Source: Candidatus Andeanibacterium colombiense
GTDB lineage: Bacteria; Pseudomonadota; Alphaproteobacteria; Sphingomonadales; Sphingomonadaceae
Reading direction: 5' to 3'
Assembly: GCA_029202985.1 (NCBI GenBank)
Contig: CP119316.1
Location: 1,984,001-2,048,000 of the forward strand
Length of the DNA: 64,000 nucleotides
Shown: one piece after another, positions 39,140 to 48,033 of the stretch
How positions within the stretch are numbered: position 1 is the first letter of the stretch
How the letters are laid out: each line of letters starts with the position of its first letter
Notes under the pieces: generated by a model
Database searches by the model: none
Told to the model about the DNA's origin: nothing
The model's input: the letters and a program-made list of their open reading frames with translations, nothing else
Position numbers and translations under genes: made by a program

Positions 39140-40423
39140 TCAGTCGCCGCCGACCCGTTCGATCTGCGCACCGAGCAGCGCGAATTTTTCTTCGAGCCGT
39201 TCGTAACCGCGATCGAGGTGGTAGAGGCGGTGGACCTGGGTCTCGCCCTGAGCCGCGAGGCCGGCGATCACCAGGCTCATCGACGCGCGCAGATCGGTCG
39301 CCATCACTTCGGCGCCGGTAAGCTGCTTGACCCCGTGGACCACCGCGGTGCGGCCCTTGGTTTCGATATGCGCGCCCATGCGGTTGAGTTCGGGCACGTG
39401 CATGTAGCGATTCTCGAAGATCGTTTCGGTCAGCACGCTCGAGCCTTCCGCGAGGCACAGCAGCGCCATCAATTGCGCCTGCATGTCGGTCGCGAGGCCA
39501 GGGTAGGGCGCGGTCGACAGGGTCACCGCCTTGAGCGGGCCGTCGGCCGCGACGTGGATACCCTTGGCCACCGCCTCGACCGAAACGCCGGCATCGCGCA
39601 GCACCTGCACGGTCGCTTCCATCTCTTCGAACTTCGCCCCCTCCAGGGTCACTTCGCCGCCCGTGATCGCCGCGGCGCAGGCATAGGAGCCGGCCTCGAT
39701 CCGGTCGGACATCACCCGGTAGGTCGCGCCGTGGAGCCGCGGCACGCCATGGATCGTGATATCGGACGTGCCGATCCCTTCGATCTGCGCGCCCATCGCG
39801 ACCAGCATGTTGCACAAATCGACGATCTCGGGCTCGCGCGCGGCATTGTGGAGCGAGCTCTTGCCGGTGGCGAGCACCGCCGCCATCAGCGCATTCTCGG
39901 TCGCGCCGACCGAGACCACCGGGAAGCTGTAGCGCCCGCCCGGCAGCCCGCCGTCCGGCGCATGGGCGCGAACGTAGCCTGCGGCCATCTCGATCTCGGC
40001 ACCGAGCGCCTCCAGCGCCTTCAGGTGCAGATCGATCGGGCGGTTGCCGATCGCGCAGCCGCCGGGGAGCGAGACGGTCGCCTCGCCCATCCGCGCGAGC
40101 ATCGGGCCGAGCACCAGGATCGACGCGCGCATCTTGCGGACCAGTTCGTAAGGGGCGACGCTGCTGGTGATGCGCGGGGCCTCCAGCGTCATCACCCGGC
40201 CGAAATCTTCGGGGCGGCTGCCGGCGATCGTGGTGGATACGCCGAACTGGTTCATCAGGTGCTGGAAGCCATCGATATCGGCGAGGCGCGGCAGATTGCG
40301 CAGGGTTAGCGGCTCGTCGGTCAGCAACGCGCAGGGCAGCAGCGTCAGTGCGGCGTTTTTCGCGCCGGAAACGGGGATCGAGCCGGAGAGGCGGCGCCCG
40401 CCTTCGATGATGATCTTGTCCAT
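39140..40423 (-). CDS. murA: UDP-N-acetylglucosamine 1-carboxyvinyltransferase
   Basis: This 427-residue enzyme carries out the first committed step of peptidoglycan synthesis, adding enolpyruvate to UDP-GlcNAc. The N-terminal SGAKNAALTLLPCALL segment, the active-site cysteine in LPGGCAIGNRPIDLHL (about residue 121) and the C-terminal LRASMSLVIAGLAAQG block are typical. The cysteine is present, so the enzyme should be fosfomycin-sensitive in principle. It is divergent from galU with 104 bases between the starts. Confidence 0.97.
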   Translation of the reverse strand: MDKIIIEGGRRLSGSIPVSGAKNAALTLLPCALLTDEPLTLRNLPRLADIDGFQHLMNQFGVSTTIAGSRPEDFGRVMTLEAPRITSSVAPYELVRKMRASILVLGPMLARMGEATVSLPGGCAIGNRPIDLHLKALEALGAEIEMAAGYVRAHAPDGGLPGGRYSFPVVSVGATENALMAAVLATGKSSLHNAAREPEIVDLCNMLVAMGAQIEGIGTSDITIHGVPRLHGATYRVMSDRIEAGSYACAAAITGGEVTLEGAKFEEMEATVQVLRDAGVSVEAVAKGIHVAADGPLKAVTLSTAPYPGLATDMQAQLMALLCLAEGSSVLTETIFENRYMHVPELNRMGAHIETKGRTAVVHGVKQLTGAEVMATDLRASMSLVIAGLAAQGETQVHRLYHLDRGYERLEEKFALLGAQIERVGGD

Positions 40424-40490
40424 CTTCGCCGTTTAGCCGGAATGTCGCGGGGAGCAAGCGCCCGGCAACCGTTGGGGTCAACCTTGGTTG

Positions 40491-40520
40491 TTGACGCTAC
40501 GGCCCGGCACTTCATAACGG
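40491..40520 (+). promoter_or_regulatory. Candidate galU promoter with start point close to the ATG
   Basis: TTGACG (40491-40496) and TAACGG (40515-40520) are 18 bases apart. The transcript would begin within a few bases of the galU ATG at 40528, leaving almost no leader, and indeed no ribosome binding site is visible there. A 6-bp dyad (GTCAAC at 40477-40482 and GTTGAC at 40490-40495) overlaps the -35 box and could be an operator. Confidence 0.4.
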
Positions 40521-40527
40521 GCGTTAC

Positions 40528-41412
40528 ATGACCATGCGCAAACCGATCAAGAAAGCCGTCTTCCCCGTCGCGGGCCTGGGCACACGGTTCCTCCCCGCGA
40601 CCAAGGCGATCCCGAAGGAGATGCTGCCGATCATCGACCGGCCGCTGATCCAGTATGCGGTGGACGAGGCGCGCGAGGCCGGGATCGAGCAGATGATCTT
40701 CGTCACCGGGCGCGGCAAGACCTCGATCGTCGAGCATTTCGACGTCGCGTTCGAACTCGAATCGACGATGAGCGAACGCGGCAAGGACATGGGCGTGCTC
40801 GATTCCTCGCGCGCCATTCCGGGCGACATCATCACCGTGCGCCAGCAGGTGCCGCTCGGCCTGGGGCACGCGATCTGGTGCGCCCGCGCGATCGTCGGCG
40901 ACGATCCTTTCGCGATCTTCCTGCCCGACGAGCTGATGATCGGCGATACCCAAGGTGCGGGGGGCTGCATGAAGCAGATGGTCGATGCCTATAATGAGGT
41001 CGGCGGCAATCTGATCAGCGTACTCGAAGTGCCTATGGAGGAAGTCTCCTCCTATGGCGTGATCGATCCCGGCGCATCGAATGGCGCGCTGACCGAGGTC
41101 AAGGGGCTGGTCGAGAAACCGCCGGTCGCCCAGGCGCCGTCGAACAAGATCATCTCGGGCCGCTACATCCTTCAGCCCGAAGTGATGCGCACGCTCGAAA
41201 CCCAGGGCAAGGGCGCCGGCGGCGAAATCCAGCTGACCGATGCGATGGCGCGGATGATCGGCACCCAGCCGTTCCACGCGGTGACCTTCGCCGGGCGGCG
41301 GTTCGATTGCGGCAGCAAGCTCGGCTTCGTCGAGGCGACGCTGGCGCTGGCGCTGGAGCGCGAGGACATGGGCGCCGAAGTCCGCGCGATGGCGCACCGC
41401 CTGCTCGCCTGA
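40528..41412 (+). CDS. galU: UTP-glucose-1-phosphate uridylyltransferase
   Basis: This 294-residue enzyme makes UDP-glucose for polysaccharide and envelope synthesis. The nucleotide-binding signature FPVAGLGTRFLPATKAIPKE (residues 12-31), the metal/sugar region FLPDELMIGD and VEKPPVAQAPSN are intact. The ATG at 40528 has no Shine-Dalgarno sequence and may be leaderless, or translation may begin at the ATG two codons later. It is divergent from murA and converges with the halogenase gene, 3 bases from its end. Confidence 0.97.
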   Translation: MTMRKPIKKAVFPVAGLGTRFLPATKAIPKEMLPIIDRPLIQYAVDEAREAGIEQMIFVTGRGKTSIVEHFDVAFELESTMSERGKDMGVLDSSRAIPGDIITVRQQVPLGLGHAIWCARAIVGDDPFAIFLPDELMIGDTQGAGGCMKQMVDAYNEVGGNLISVLEVPMEEVSSYGVIDPGASNGALTEVKGLVEKPPVAQAPSNKIISGRYILQPEVMRTLETQGKGAGGEIQLTDAMARMIGTQPFHAVTFAGRRFDCGSKLGFVEATLALALEREDMGAEVRAMAHRLLA

Positions 41413-41415
41413 CCC

Positions 41416-42981
41416 CTATCCTTCCGGCGGCGCCGGGGCGTAGCGCGCGAGGAATTCGTCGTGCCGCGGCACGGCGGCCACCGAGGCCTTCACTTCGGCC
41501 GCGATCTTGCGGATTTCCGCCGCGGCGTAAGTTGGGCTCGCGCGGTCGGTGAGCGCATGCACCCCGCGCGGCAGGCAGCGCTGGCCAAGCAGCACCGCGC
41601 TCCAGCTCGCCAGCTGGAACAGATGGTTGCCCTCCACCGCCAATATGCCGCGCTCGCGCCAGCACTCGAGCACCGCGGCGAGGCTGTCGGGCACGGTCAT
41701 CGTGCGGACGTGGTTCCAGAACGGGGAATCGTCGCGTTCGGTGAGGTGGTAATGCGCGATGATGAAATCGCGCACGCGTTCCCATTCCAGCCGGGTCTGC
41801 TCGTTGAACCGGTCGCGCAGCACCCGATCCATCCGGCGGGTCGGAAAATGCTGCACCAGCCGCTCGATCGACGCCTGGACCAGATGGATGCTGGTCGATT
41901 CGAGCGGTTCGAGAAAGCCCGAGGCGAGCCCGACCGAAACCACATTGCCGACCCAGCTTCGCCGCCGGCGCCCGGCCTTGAAGCGCAGCTGGAACGGATC
42001 GCGGATGATCGGCGTGTCGAGCGTCGCGCGCAGCCGCCGTTCGGCATCCTCGTCGCTGCTGAACGCGCTGGCATAGACATGGCCGTTACCGATGCGGTGC
42101 TGCAGCGGAATGCGCCATTGCCAGCCCACTTCCAGCGCGATCGCCCTGGTATAGGGCACGATCCGCTCAGGCTCGCGCGCGCTGGTGGTCGCGATCGCGC
42201 TGTCGTTGGGCAACCACTCGCTCCAGTCGTCGAAGGGCTCGGCAAACTCGCCGCCCAGCAGGATGCTGCGAAAGCCCGAGCAATCGACGAACAGATCGGC
42301 TTCGAGCCGCCGCCCGTCCTTGAGCACGAGTGCACCGACATGGCCGGTCGCACCGTCGCGCTCGGCCCCGGCGATCAGCCCCTCGATGCGGGTCGCGCCG
42401 CGCGCTTCGGCCACCTTGCGCAGATACTGGCCGTAGAGATAGGCATCGAAATGATAGGCATAGCTATACTGCCCGGTGCGCCAGTCGGCGTCCTTCGCGG
42501 GCGGGACGAAGCGTTCGGCGCGGCCCATCGCGGTGGCCGGGAACATATCCTCGAACGCGGGATAATCCTCCCCTCCTGGTGCAAGCCGCCCGGCCAGCCA
42601 CCAGTGATGCAGCTGGACCACCGCATCGAGTTCGCGGCCCGCGCGGCCGAACTGGTGCATGTAGCGGTCACCCCGCCGGCCCCAGTTGTGGAAGTCGATC
42701 CCCAGCTTGATACTGCCCTGGGTCGCCTGCATGAACGCGCGCTCGTCCAGCCGCAGGAAGCGGTTGAACTCGCGGATCGGCGGGATCGTCGCTTCGCCCA
42801 CGCCGACGATCCCGATCGTCTCGCTTTCGACCAGCGTGACGCGGATGTCGCGCGACAGGGCGGTGACCAGGTAGGCGGCCGTCATCCAGCCCGACGAGCC
42901 GCCGCCCACCACCACCACCGAGCGGATGCGCTCCTCGCGCGGATCGGCCGGCAATTGCTCCCCAATCGCAATATCGGTCAT
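41416..42981 (-). CDS. Flavin-dependent tryptophan halogenase family protein
   Basis: This 521-residue FADH2-dependent halogenase resembles tryptophan 7-halogenases. The FAD motif VVVGGGSSGWM lies at residues 23-33, GVGEATIPPIREF at about 60-72, the likely active-site lysine is Lys92 in GSIKLGIDFHNW, and the diagnostic WxWxIP motif appears as GWQWRIPLQ. LASGFLEPLESTSIHLVQ, the glutamate-serine block near the substrate, is present too. The enzyme should halogenate an aromatic or indole substrate, but sphingomonads carry many such genes with unknown substrates. The ATG at 42981 is preferred to a TTG at 42999. No flavin reductase or biosynthetic cluster lies near. Confidence 0.9.
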   Translation of the reverse strand: MTDIAIGEQLPADPREERIRSVVVVGGGSSGWMTAAYLVTALSRDIRVTLVESETIGIVGVGEATIPPIREFNRFLRLDERAFMQATQGSIKLGIDFHNWGRRGDRYMHQFGRAGRELDAVVQLHHWWLAGRLAPGGEDYPAFEDMFPATAMGRAERFVPPAKDADWRTGQYSYAYHFDAYLYGQYLRKVAEARGATRIEGLIAGAERDGATGHVGALVLKDGRRLEADLFVDCSGFRSILLGGEFAEPFDDWSEWLPNDSAIATTSAREPERIVPYTRAIALEVGWQWRIPLQHRIGNGHVYASAFSSDEDAERRLRATLDTPIIRDPFQLRFKAGRRRRSWVGNVVSVGLASGFLEPLESTSIHLVQASIERLVQHFPTRRMDRVLRDRFNEQTRLEWERVRDFIIAHYHLTERDDSPFWNHVRTMTVPDSLAAVLECWRERGILAVEGNHLFQLASWSAVLLGQRCLPRGVHALTDRASPTYAAAEIRKIAAEVKASVAAVPRHDEFLARYAPAPPEG

Positions 42982-43032
42982 GTCCGCATGATGGACCAAA
43001 ACCGGCGGAAGGCAAGCAGGCGCACAGACAGC

Positions 43033-43062
43033 AAAAAGGCGGCGAGGGAATACCCTGCCGCC
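43033..43062 (-). terminator. Intrinsic terminator after the M23 peptidase gene
   Basis: On the minus strand GGCGGCAGGG pairs with CCCTCGCCGCC across a TATT loop, with one unpaired base, and is followed by TTTTT. It lies 30 bases after the stop codon of the M23 peptidase gene and separates it from the halogenase gene. Confidence 0.88.
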
Positions 43063-43091
43063 CTGTCGCTCAGCTGCTTGAAGGAAGTGCC

Positions 43092-43793
43092 CTAGTCGTC
43101 GGGTCCGCCCATCGCCGCATCGGCCACGCCGAGGCTGGCGAGCGAAACTTCGCCGGCCAGGTAGGGGGTCGGATCGACCGATTCGCCCGCAACCCGCACT
43201 TCGTAATGCAGGTGCGGACCGGTCGAGCGGCCGGTGGTGCCGACATAGCCGATCAGATCGCCCTTGTGCACGCGGTCGCCCGCGTGGACCGCGAAGCCCG
43301 AGAGATGGCCGTAGCGGGTCTGCAGCTCACCGCCGTGTTCGATCTGGATGTAATTGCCGTAGCTCGAGAACCAGTCGGCGCGGGCGATCAGGCCGTCGGC
43401 CGGGGCATAAACCGGCGTGCCGGTCGGCGCGGCGAGATCGAGGCCCTTGTGGTTGCGGCGGCCGCCGAGCACCGGATGAGTGCGCATGCCATAGCCGCTG
43501 GTCAGGAGCGCCTTCGCCAGCGGCGAGCGCGATGGGACCGAAACGGTCGTGCGCACGGCGGGCATCGCGATGCCGGTGCCGTTGTCGAGCGATTTCCAGT
43601 TCGCGAAGAGCTGGGTGAATTCGTCATCGCCCTTGCCGAGCGGCGAATCGGGACCATCCGACAGACGGTGAACCGTGCTGCTGATCTGGGCGGCGGTGGC
43701 TTCGGTCTGTGCCGAGGCCGGGCTGGCGCCGATCAGAACCGCAGCGGCCAGAAACCCTGCGGGCAGGGTACGAAATACAAGCGAGAAACTCAT
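43092..43793 (-). CDS. M23 family metallopeptidase (LytM-type), periplasmic
   Basis: This 233-residue protein has a signal peptide (SFSLVFRTLPAGFLAAAVLIGASPASA) and a C-terminal LytM/peptidase M23 domain from about residue 110. Zinc ligands are seen in HPVLGGRRNHKGLDLAAPTG (His and Asp) and GPHLHYEV (His-x-His), so it is probably catalytically active and cleaves peptidoglycan cross-links. I start it at 43793, which gives a good signal peptide; an in-frame upstream extension of 37 codons looks non-coding. A terminator follows. No divisome or regulator gene is next to it. Confidence 0.92.
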   Translation of the reverse strand: MSFSLVFRTLPAGFLAAAVLIGASPASAQTEATAAQISSTVHRLSDGPDSPLGKGDDEFTQLFANWKSLDNGTGIAMPAVRTTVSVPSRSPLAKALLTSGYGMRTHPVLGGRRNHKGLDLAAPTGTPVYAPADGLIARADWFSSYGNYIQIEHGGELQTRYGHLSGFAVHAGDRVHKGDLIGYVGTTGRSTGPHLHYEVRVAGESVDPTPYLAGEVSLASLGVADAAMGGPDD

Positions 43794-43945
43794 TGCGACC
43801 AGTTGTCCCGTCCTAATCGGTGGGCAGCTTTTGCTGCTAGCGATCCCCCGGCGACGCGGACCTTGGCCTGCGACGCAATTTTTTCCAAAAAAGCCGGGAA
43901 CCAATCCCGAACCCCCCGTGTTGTTTTGAGGTTAACCCGCTCGCC

Positions 43946-44752
43946 TCAGGTGGCAAGCGCGGCGTAGAAGCTGCGCGACAAACCGGCTGCCGAACGCGCC
44001 GAGTCGTTGAATGGGGCCTTCAGGGCACCCCCAAAGTACTCCGTCACCAGATTTTTCCAGCGGATTTCCGCGATTTCGCCGGATTCGGCGCAAAGCGAGA
44101 CGAAATGTTTCGTGCCGATCGCGACGTGGCGGATCTCGTCGTCAAGAATCCTTTCGAGGATTCGCGCGCCCTGCGCGTCGCCCTGCGAGCGGACCCGTTG
44201 GAGCATCGCCGGGGTCACATCGAGCCCGCGCGCTTCCAGCACCATTGGCACCACCGCCAGCCGGGCGGCGGCATCGTGGCGGGTCCGATCGGCCGATTCC
44301 CATAGACCGCCATGCGCCGGCAGCGCGCCGTAAAAACTCCCCATGCTCGCGAGCTTTCGCTGAAGCAGCGCGAAATGCATCGCCTCGTCGGCCGCCACCG
44401 AGAGGAAATCCGACACGAACTGCTCACCGCACTCGCCGCCGAACCGCCCGGCCATGTCGAGCGCCAGATCGATCGCGACGAATTCGATATGCGCCAGCGC
44501 ATGCCACAAAGCGATTCGCGTGCGGTCCGATTCGCCGCGCCCGCGCTTCGGCATGCGGTTGGGTGGAAGCAATTCGGGACGCTCAGGCCAGGCGGGTCGG
44601 TCGGGCATCGCTTCCTCGAAGGTGAACCCGAGCCGCCCCAGCCGCCAGTCGCGCGCAACCGCGCGGGTCGCCATTGCCTTGGCGCGCGGGTCCGCGGTGA
44701 GCAGGGCCGCACGGATCGCGGCGGCAACCGAGCCGGTCGCAGCAGCGCTCAC
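43946..44752 (-). CDS. DUF455 ferritin-like protein
   Basis: This 268-residue protein belongs to the DUF455 family with a ferritin-like four-helix fold. Metal-type Glu/His residues are visible in LAHIEFVAIDLALDMA, SVAADEAMHFALLQRKL and LDDEIRHVAIGTKHF. A diiron centre is likely, but the reaction is unknown; relatives resemble tRNA-modifying MiaE-like oxygenases only distantly. The GTG start at 44752 overlaps the bcp stop codon (GTGA). It is the last gene of the glnE-bcp-DUF455 operon. Confidence 0.85.
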   Translation of the reverse strand: MSAAATGSVAAAIRAALLTADPRAKAMATRAVARDWRLGRLGFTFEEAMPDRPAWPERPELLPPNRMPKRGRGESDRTRIALWHALAHIEFVAIDLALDMAGRFGGECGEQFVSDFLSVAADEAMHFALLQRKLASMGSFYGALPAHGGLWESADRTRHDAAARLAVVPMVLEARGLDVTPAMLQRVRSQGDAQGARILERILDDEIRHVAIGTKHFVSLCAESGEIAEIRWKNLVTEYFGGALKAPFNDSARSAAGLSRSFYAALAT

Positions 44753-45216
44753 AGTTTCTGGGCCGCCTCGAGCACCTCGGCGGCGTGGCCCTTGACCTTC
44801 ACCTTGTCCCACACGCGCGCGACCCGCCCTTCGCCGTCGATCAGATAGGTCGTGCGCAGCATGCCCATGTAGGTGCGGCCATACATGCTCTTCTCGGTCC
44901 AGATGCCGAGCGCGTCGGACAGGCCGCCCGCTTCGGCATCCGAGGCGAGCCTCGCGGTCAGGCCGTATTTGGCGATGAACTTGCCGTGCTTCTTCGGTGG
45001 ATCCTTGCTCACCCCGAGCAGGGCGACCCCGGCCCGCGCGAATTCCGGCTCGAGCGCGGAGAAATCCTGGTTCTCGACCGTGCAGCCGGGCGTGTCGTCC
45101 TTCGGATAGAAGAACACCACCAGCTTCTGGCCGCGGAAATCCGATGCCTTGACGCTGCCGCCCTCGGGGGTTTCGAGCGCGATGTCGGGGAAGCTGTCGC
45201 CGATTTGGCCGCTCAT
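44749..45216 (-). CDS. bcp: Thioredoxin-dependent peroxiredoxin (Bcp type)
   Basis: This 155-residue peroxiredoxin reduces hydrogen and organic peroxides. The peroxidatic cysteine is in YPKDDTPGCTVENQDFS. The second cysteine five residues later in E. coli Bcp is replaced here (TVENQ), so it probably works by a one-cysteine mechanism or with an outside reductant. The ATG at 45216 has GGAG 8 bases upstream and overlaps the glnE stop codon (ATGA). It is cotranscribed with glnE and the DUF455 gene. Confidence 0.94.
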   Translation of the reverse strand: MSGQIGDSFPDIALETPEGGSVKASDFRGQKLVVFFYPKDDTPGCTVENQDFSALEPEFARAGVALLGVSKDPPKKHGKFIAKYGLTARLASDAEAGGLSDALGIWTEKSMYGRTYMGMLRTTYLIDGEGRVARVWDKVKVKGHAAEVLEAAQKL

Positions 45217-47924
45217 GAGTCTTTCTCCAGAATTTCGACGCCGAACACCTGGCGCCACGCCGCGCCGACCACCTGCCGCGCTTCGGCGAGCAGGGCAAGC
45301 AGCGCGGGATAATCGGGCGCGCGGCAGGCCCGCGCCAGCGCGTCGCGTGCCGCCTCGGCCGGTTCGTCGGTATCGGGCGCGAGCAGGCGGGAGGCGACCA
45401 GCACCCGGATCAGGACGACCTGCGCGGCCTTCAGTCCTTCGGGCAGCAGCCCGGCAGCGATCAGCCCGTGCAGCGCCGAGACCATTTCGGGCGTGATCGA
45501 GATCCGTTCGCGCAATTGCAGATAGTGGATCAGGAATTCGAGATCGACCAGCCCGCCGCGCTGAAGCTTCACGTCGAGCAATCCGCGCGGCGGCTTGTGC
45601 GCCGCCATCTCGTCCCGCATCGTCAGCACATCTGCCGCGAGCTTCACCGGATCGTTCGGGGTGTGGAGCACTTCGCGCAGGATTGTCTCCAGCCGCGCGC
45701 GCGCTTCCGGCGGGCCGGCGAGCACCCGCGCGCGGTTGAGCGCCATGTGTTCCCAGGTCCAGGCGTCTTCCTTCTGGTAGCGCTCGAAGCTAGACAGGCT
45801 CACCGCCAGCGGGCCCTGCGCACCTTGCGGCCGCAGCCTCGTATCGACTTCGTAAAGCGGACCCTCGGCAGTGGGCACGCTCAGCGCCGCGCTGACCCGC
45901 TGGGCGAGGCGGTTGAAATAGAGCGTCGCCCCGAGCGGCCGCTCGCCATCGGACTGCGCGGCTTCGGTCGCGTCGCTCCCGGCATCGCCGAACAGGTAGA
46001 TCAGGTCGAGATCCGAGGCATGGGTCAACGCCCCGCCTCCGAGCCGGCCGAGCCCGAGCACCAGCAGGTCCTGCCCCGGCATGCGCCCGTGGACCCGCGC
46101 GAATTCGGTCTCCGCCGCTTCGACGCAGACCGCGATCGCCGCTTCGGCGGTGCGGCACAAGGCCTCGGCGATCGCAAGCGGGTCGTGCGACGCCTCGATC
46201 AGCTGGACGCCGAGCGCGAAGCGCGTCTCGCCGACCACCCGCCGCACCCGGTCGAGCTGGTCCTCGTAGCCGCCGTCGGGCGAGCCCATCCGCGCCGCGA
46301 GTTCCTCGACCGAACCGGGGAGGTCGAGCGCGGTGGTATCGATCAGCGCATCGAGCAGGTCCGCACGGCGTGAGAGGGCGTCGGCCAGCGGCGGGGCGAG
46401 GGTCAATATATCGATCAGCTGCGCGAACAGGCCGGGCCGCGCCTGCAGCAGACGAAACAGGTTTACCGCGCTGGGAAGATTGACCAGCAGCGATTCCCAG
46501 CGATTTACCGCGCGATCGGGATCGGGCGCTTTCGCCAGGGCGTGGAGCAGGGCGGGGAACACAGCGTCGAAGGCGGCCCGGGCCGCTTCGCTCCGCAGCG
46601 CGCGCACCCGTCCGTCGCTCCACCCCTCGATCCGTTCGGCGAGATGGGCCGGGTTCGAAAAGCCGAGGCTTTCCAGCCGGGCCGGCAGCGCCTCGACCTG
46701 GCGGTGCCTCGTAGCCGCCGGCACCTCCGGCTGGTCGAGCAATGCATCGTAGCGGCTCGCGACCGCCTCGGTCACCGCGCGCAATTCGTCCAGCAGCGGT
46801 GCCGCATCCGCGAAGCCTTCGAGCCGCGCGACATTGTCGAGCGCGGCGGGATCGGCCGGCAGGCGGTGGGTCTGATGATCGCCGACCATTTGCAGCCGGT
46901 GCTCGATCACCCGCAGCCGGTCGTAGCTTTCGCCCATCACCCGCGCGTCGGCTTCGGAGATGATCCCCTCGGCCGCCAGCGCATCGAGCGCCGCGCGCGT
47001 GCCGCGCACCCGCAGCGACGGCTTGCGCCCGCCGTGGATCAGCTGGTGGGTCTGGGCGAAGAATTCGACCTCGCGAATCCCGCCGCGCCCGCGCTTGAGA
47101 TCGGAGCCCGGCCCGAGCATTTCCGGCCCGCCGTGATGCGAGCGGATTCGTGCGGTCAGCCGGCGGATCTCCTCGATCGCGCCGAAATCGAGGTTCTTGC
47201 GCCAGACGAACGGCCGGATCGCCCGCAGGAAATCCTCGCCCGCATCGCTATCGCCGGAACAGGCCCGCGCGCGGATGAAGGCCGCGCGCTCCCATGCCAG
47301 CGCCGAACTTTCGTAATGCGTCAGCGCCGCGTCTAAACTGATCGCGAGCGGCGAGACTTCCGAGGCCGGACGCAGCCGCAGATCGACCCGGAAGACATAG
47401 CCTTCGTGATCCTGCTTCGAGAGCGTCTCGACCACATGGCGCGCGACCCGCTGCGCCGCGTCGCCGGGGTCGTCGCGCTCGCGCCGCGGCAGCGCCTCCG
47501 GGTCGTACAGCAGGATCGGGTCGATGTCGGAACTGTAGTTGAGTTCGCAGGCGCCATGCTTGCCGAGCGCCAGTGCCGAGAAGCCCGCGGGCTCCGCCCC
47601 GGTCCGCCGGCGGATCGCATCGCCGATCGCCGCATCGAGCGCGCGGTCGGCGAAGGACGACAGTTCGGCCATCACCCGGGCGAGCGGGAAAGCGCCCGCA
47701 AGATCGCCGATCCCCAGTGCCGCGGCGAGCGCGAGCCGTTCGCGGCGCAGGGCCGACGCGACGGTCGGCGCGTCCGCGCCGGCCGCCCTGGCCCAGGCCA
47801 GCGCGTCTTCGCCCTTGCCCTGAGCGAGCAGGTCCGCCAGCGCGGGCTGCCGATCGAGCGCGAGGGTAAGGAAGGGCGAATGCGCGCGCGCCCGGCCGAT
47901 CGCATTCTGCCATGTCTCACTCAT
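45213..47924 (-). CDS. glnE: Glutamine synthetase adenylyltransferase/deadenylase GlnE
   Basis: This 903-residue regulator adds AMP to glutamine synthetase when nitrogen is plentiful and removes it when scarce. Two nucleotidyltransferase domains are seen: the N-terminal deadenylase core (ALGKHGACELNYSSDIDPILLYD, about residue 130) and the C-terminal adenylylase core (LGLGRLGGGALTHASDLDLIYLFGD, about 630). Each is followed by a GlnD PII-uridylyltransferase-like helical region (GGIREVEFFAQTHQLIHG and GGLVDLEFLIHYLQLR). The ATG at 47924 has AGGGAG upstream; the longer open frame reads into the promoter of the divergent M28 gene. The window also carries gltBD and NAD-glutamate dehydrogenase. Confidence 0.96.
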   Translation of the reverse strand: MSETWQNAIGRARAHSPFLTLALDRQPALADLLAQGKGEDALAWARAAGADAPTVASALRRERLALAAALGIGDLAGAFPLARVMAELSSFADRALDAAIGDAIRRRTGAEPAGFSALALGKHGACELNYSSDIDPILLYDPEALPRRERDDPGDAAQRVARHVVETLSKQDHEGYVFRVDLRLRPASEVSPLAISLDAALTHYESSALAWERAAFIRARACSGDSDAGEDFLRAIRPFVWRKNLDFGAIEEIRRLTARIRSHHGGPEMLGPGSDLKRGRGGIREVEFFAQTHQLIHGGRKPSLRVRGTRAALDALAAEGIISEADARVMGESYDRLRVIEHRLQMVGDHQTHRLPADPAALDNVARLEGFADAAPLLDELRAVTEAVASRYDALLDQPEVPAATRHRQVEALPARLESLGFSNPAHLAERIEGWSDGRVRALRSEAARAAFDAVFPALLHALAKAPDPDRAVNRWESLLVNLPSAVNLFRLLQARPGLFAQLIDILTLAPPLADALSRRADLLDALIDTTALDLPGSVEELAARMGSPDGGYEDQLDRVRRVVGETRFALGVQLIEASHDPLAIAEALCRTAEAAIAVCVEAAETEFARVHGRMPGQDLLVLGLGRLGGGALTHASDLDLIYLFGDAGSDATEAAQSDGERPLGATLYFNRLAQRVSAALSVPTAEGPLYEVDTRLRPQGAQGPLAVSLSSFERYQKEDAWTWEHMALNRARVLAGPPEARARLETILREVLHTPNDPVKLAADVLTMRDEMAAHKPPRGLLDVKLQRGGLVDLEFLIHYLQLRERISITPEMVSALHGLIAAGLLPEGLKAAQVVLIRVLVASRLLAPDTDEPAEAARDALARACRAPDYPALLALLAEARQVVGAAWRQVFGVEILEKDS

Positions 47925-48033
47925 GGATACTCCCTGCCTTCCGGGCGTTTGCAGGGCAAGCGCCGTGCTTGTGTCGATCCCGGCGCTCTGCCAAGGCTCG
48001 GGCATTCCCGTTTCGCCGAAAGGACCCGCGAAG

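Noticed and set aside
45213..45216. Overlapping stop/start of glnE and bcp as possible programmed frameshift
   Set aside because: ATGA overlap is the normal coupling junction seen many times in this window; each protein is complete on its own.
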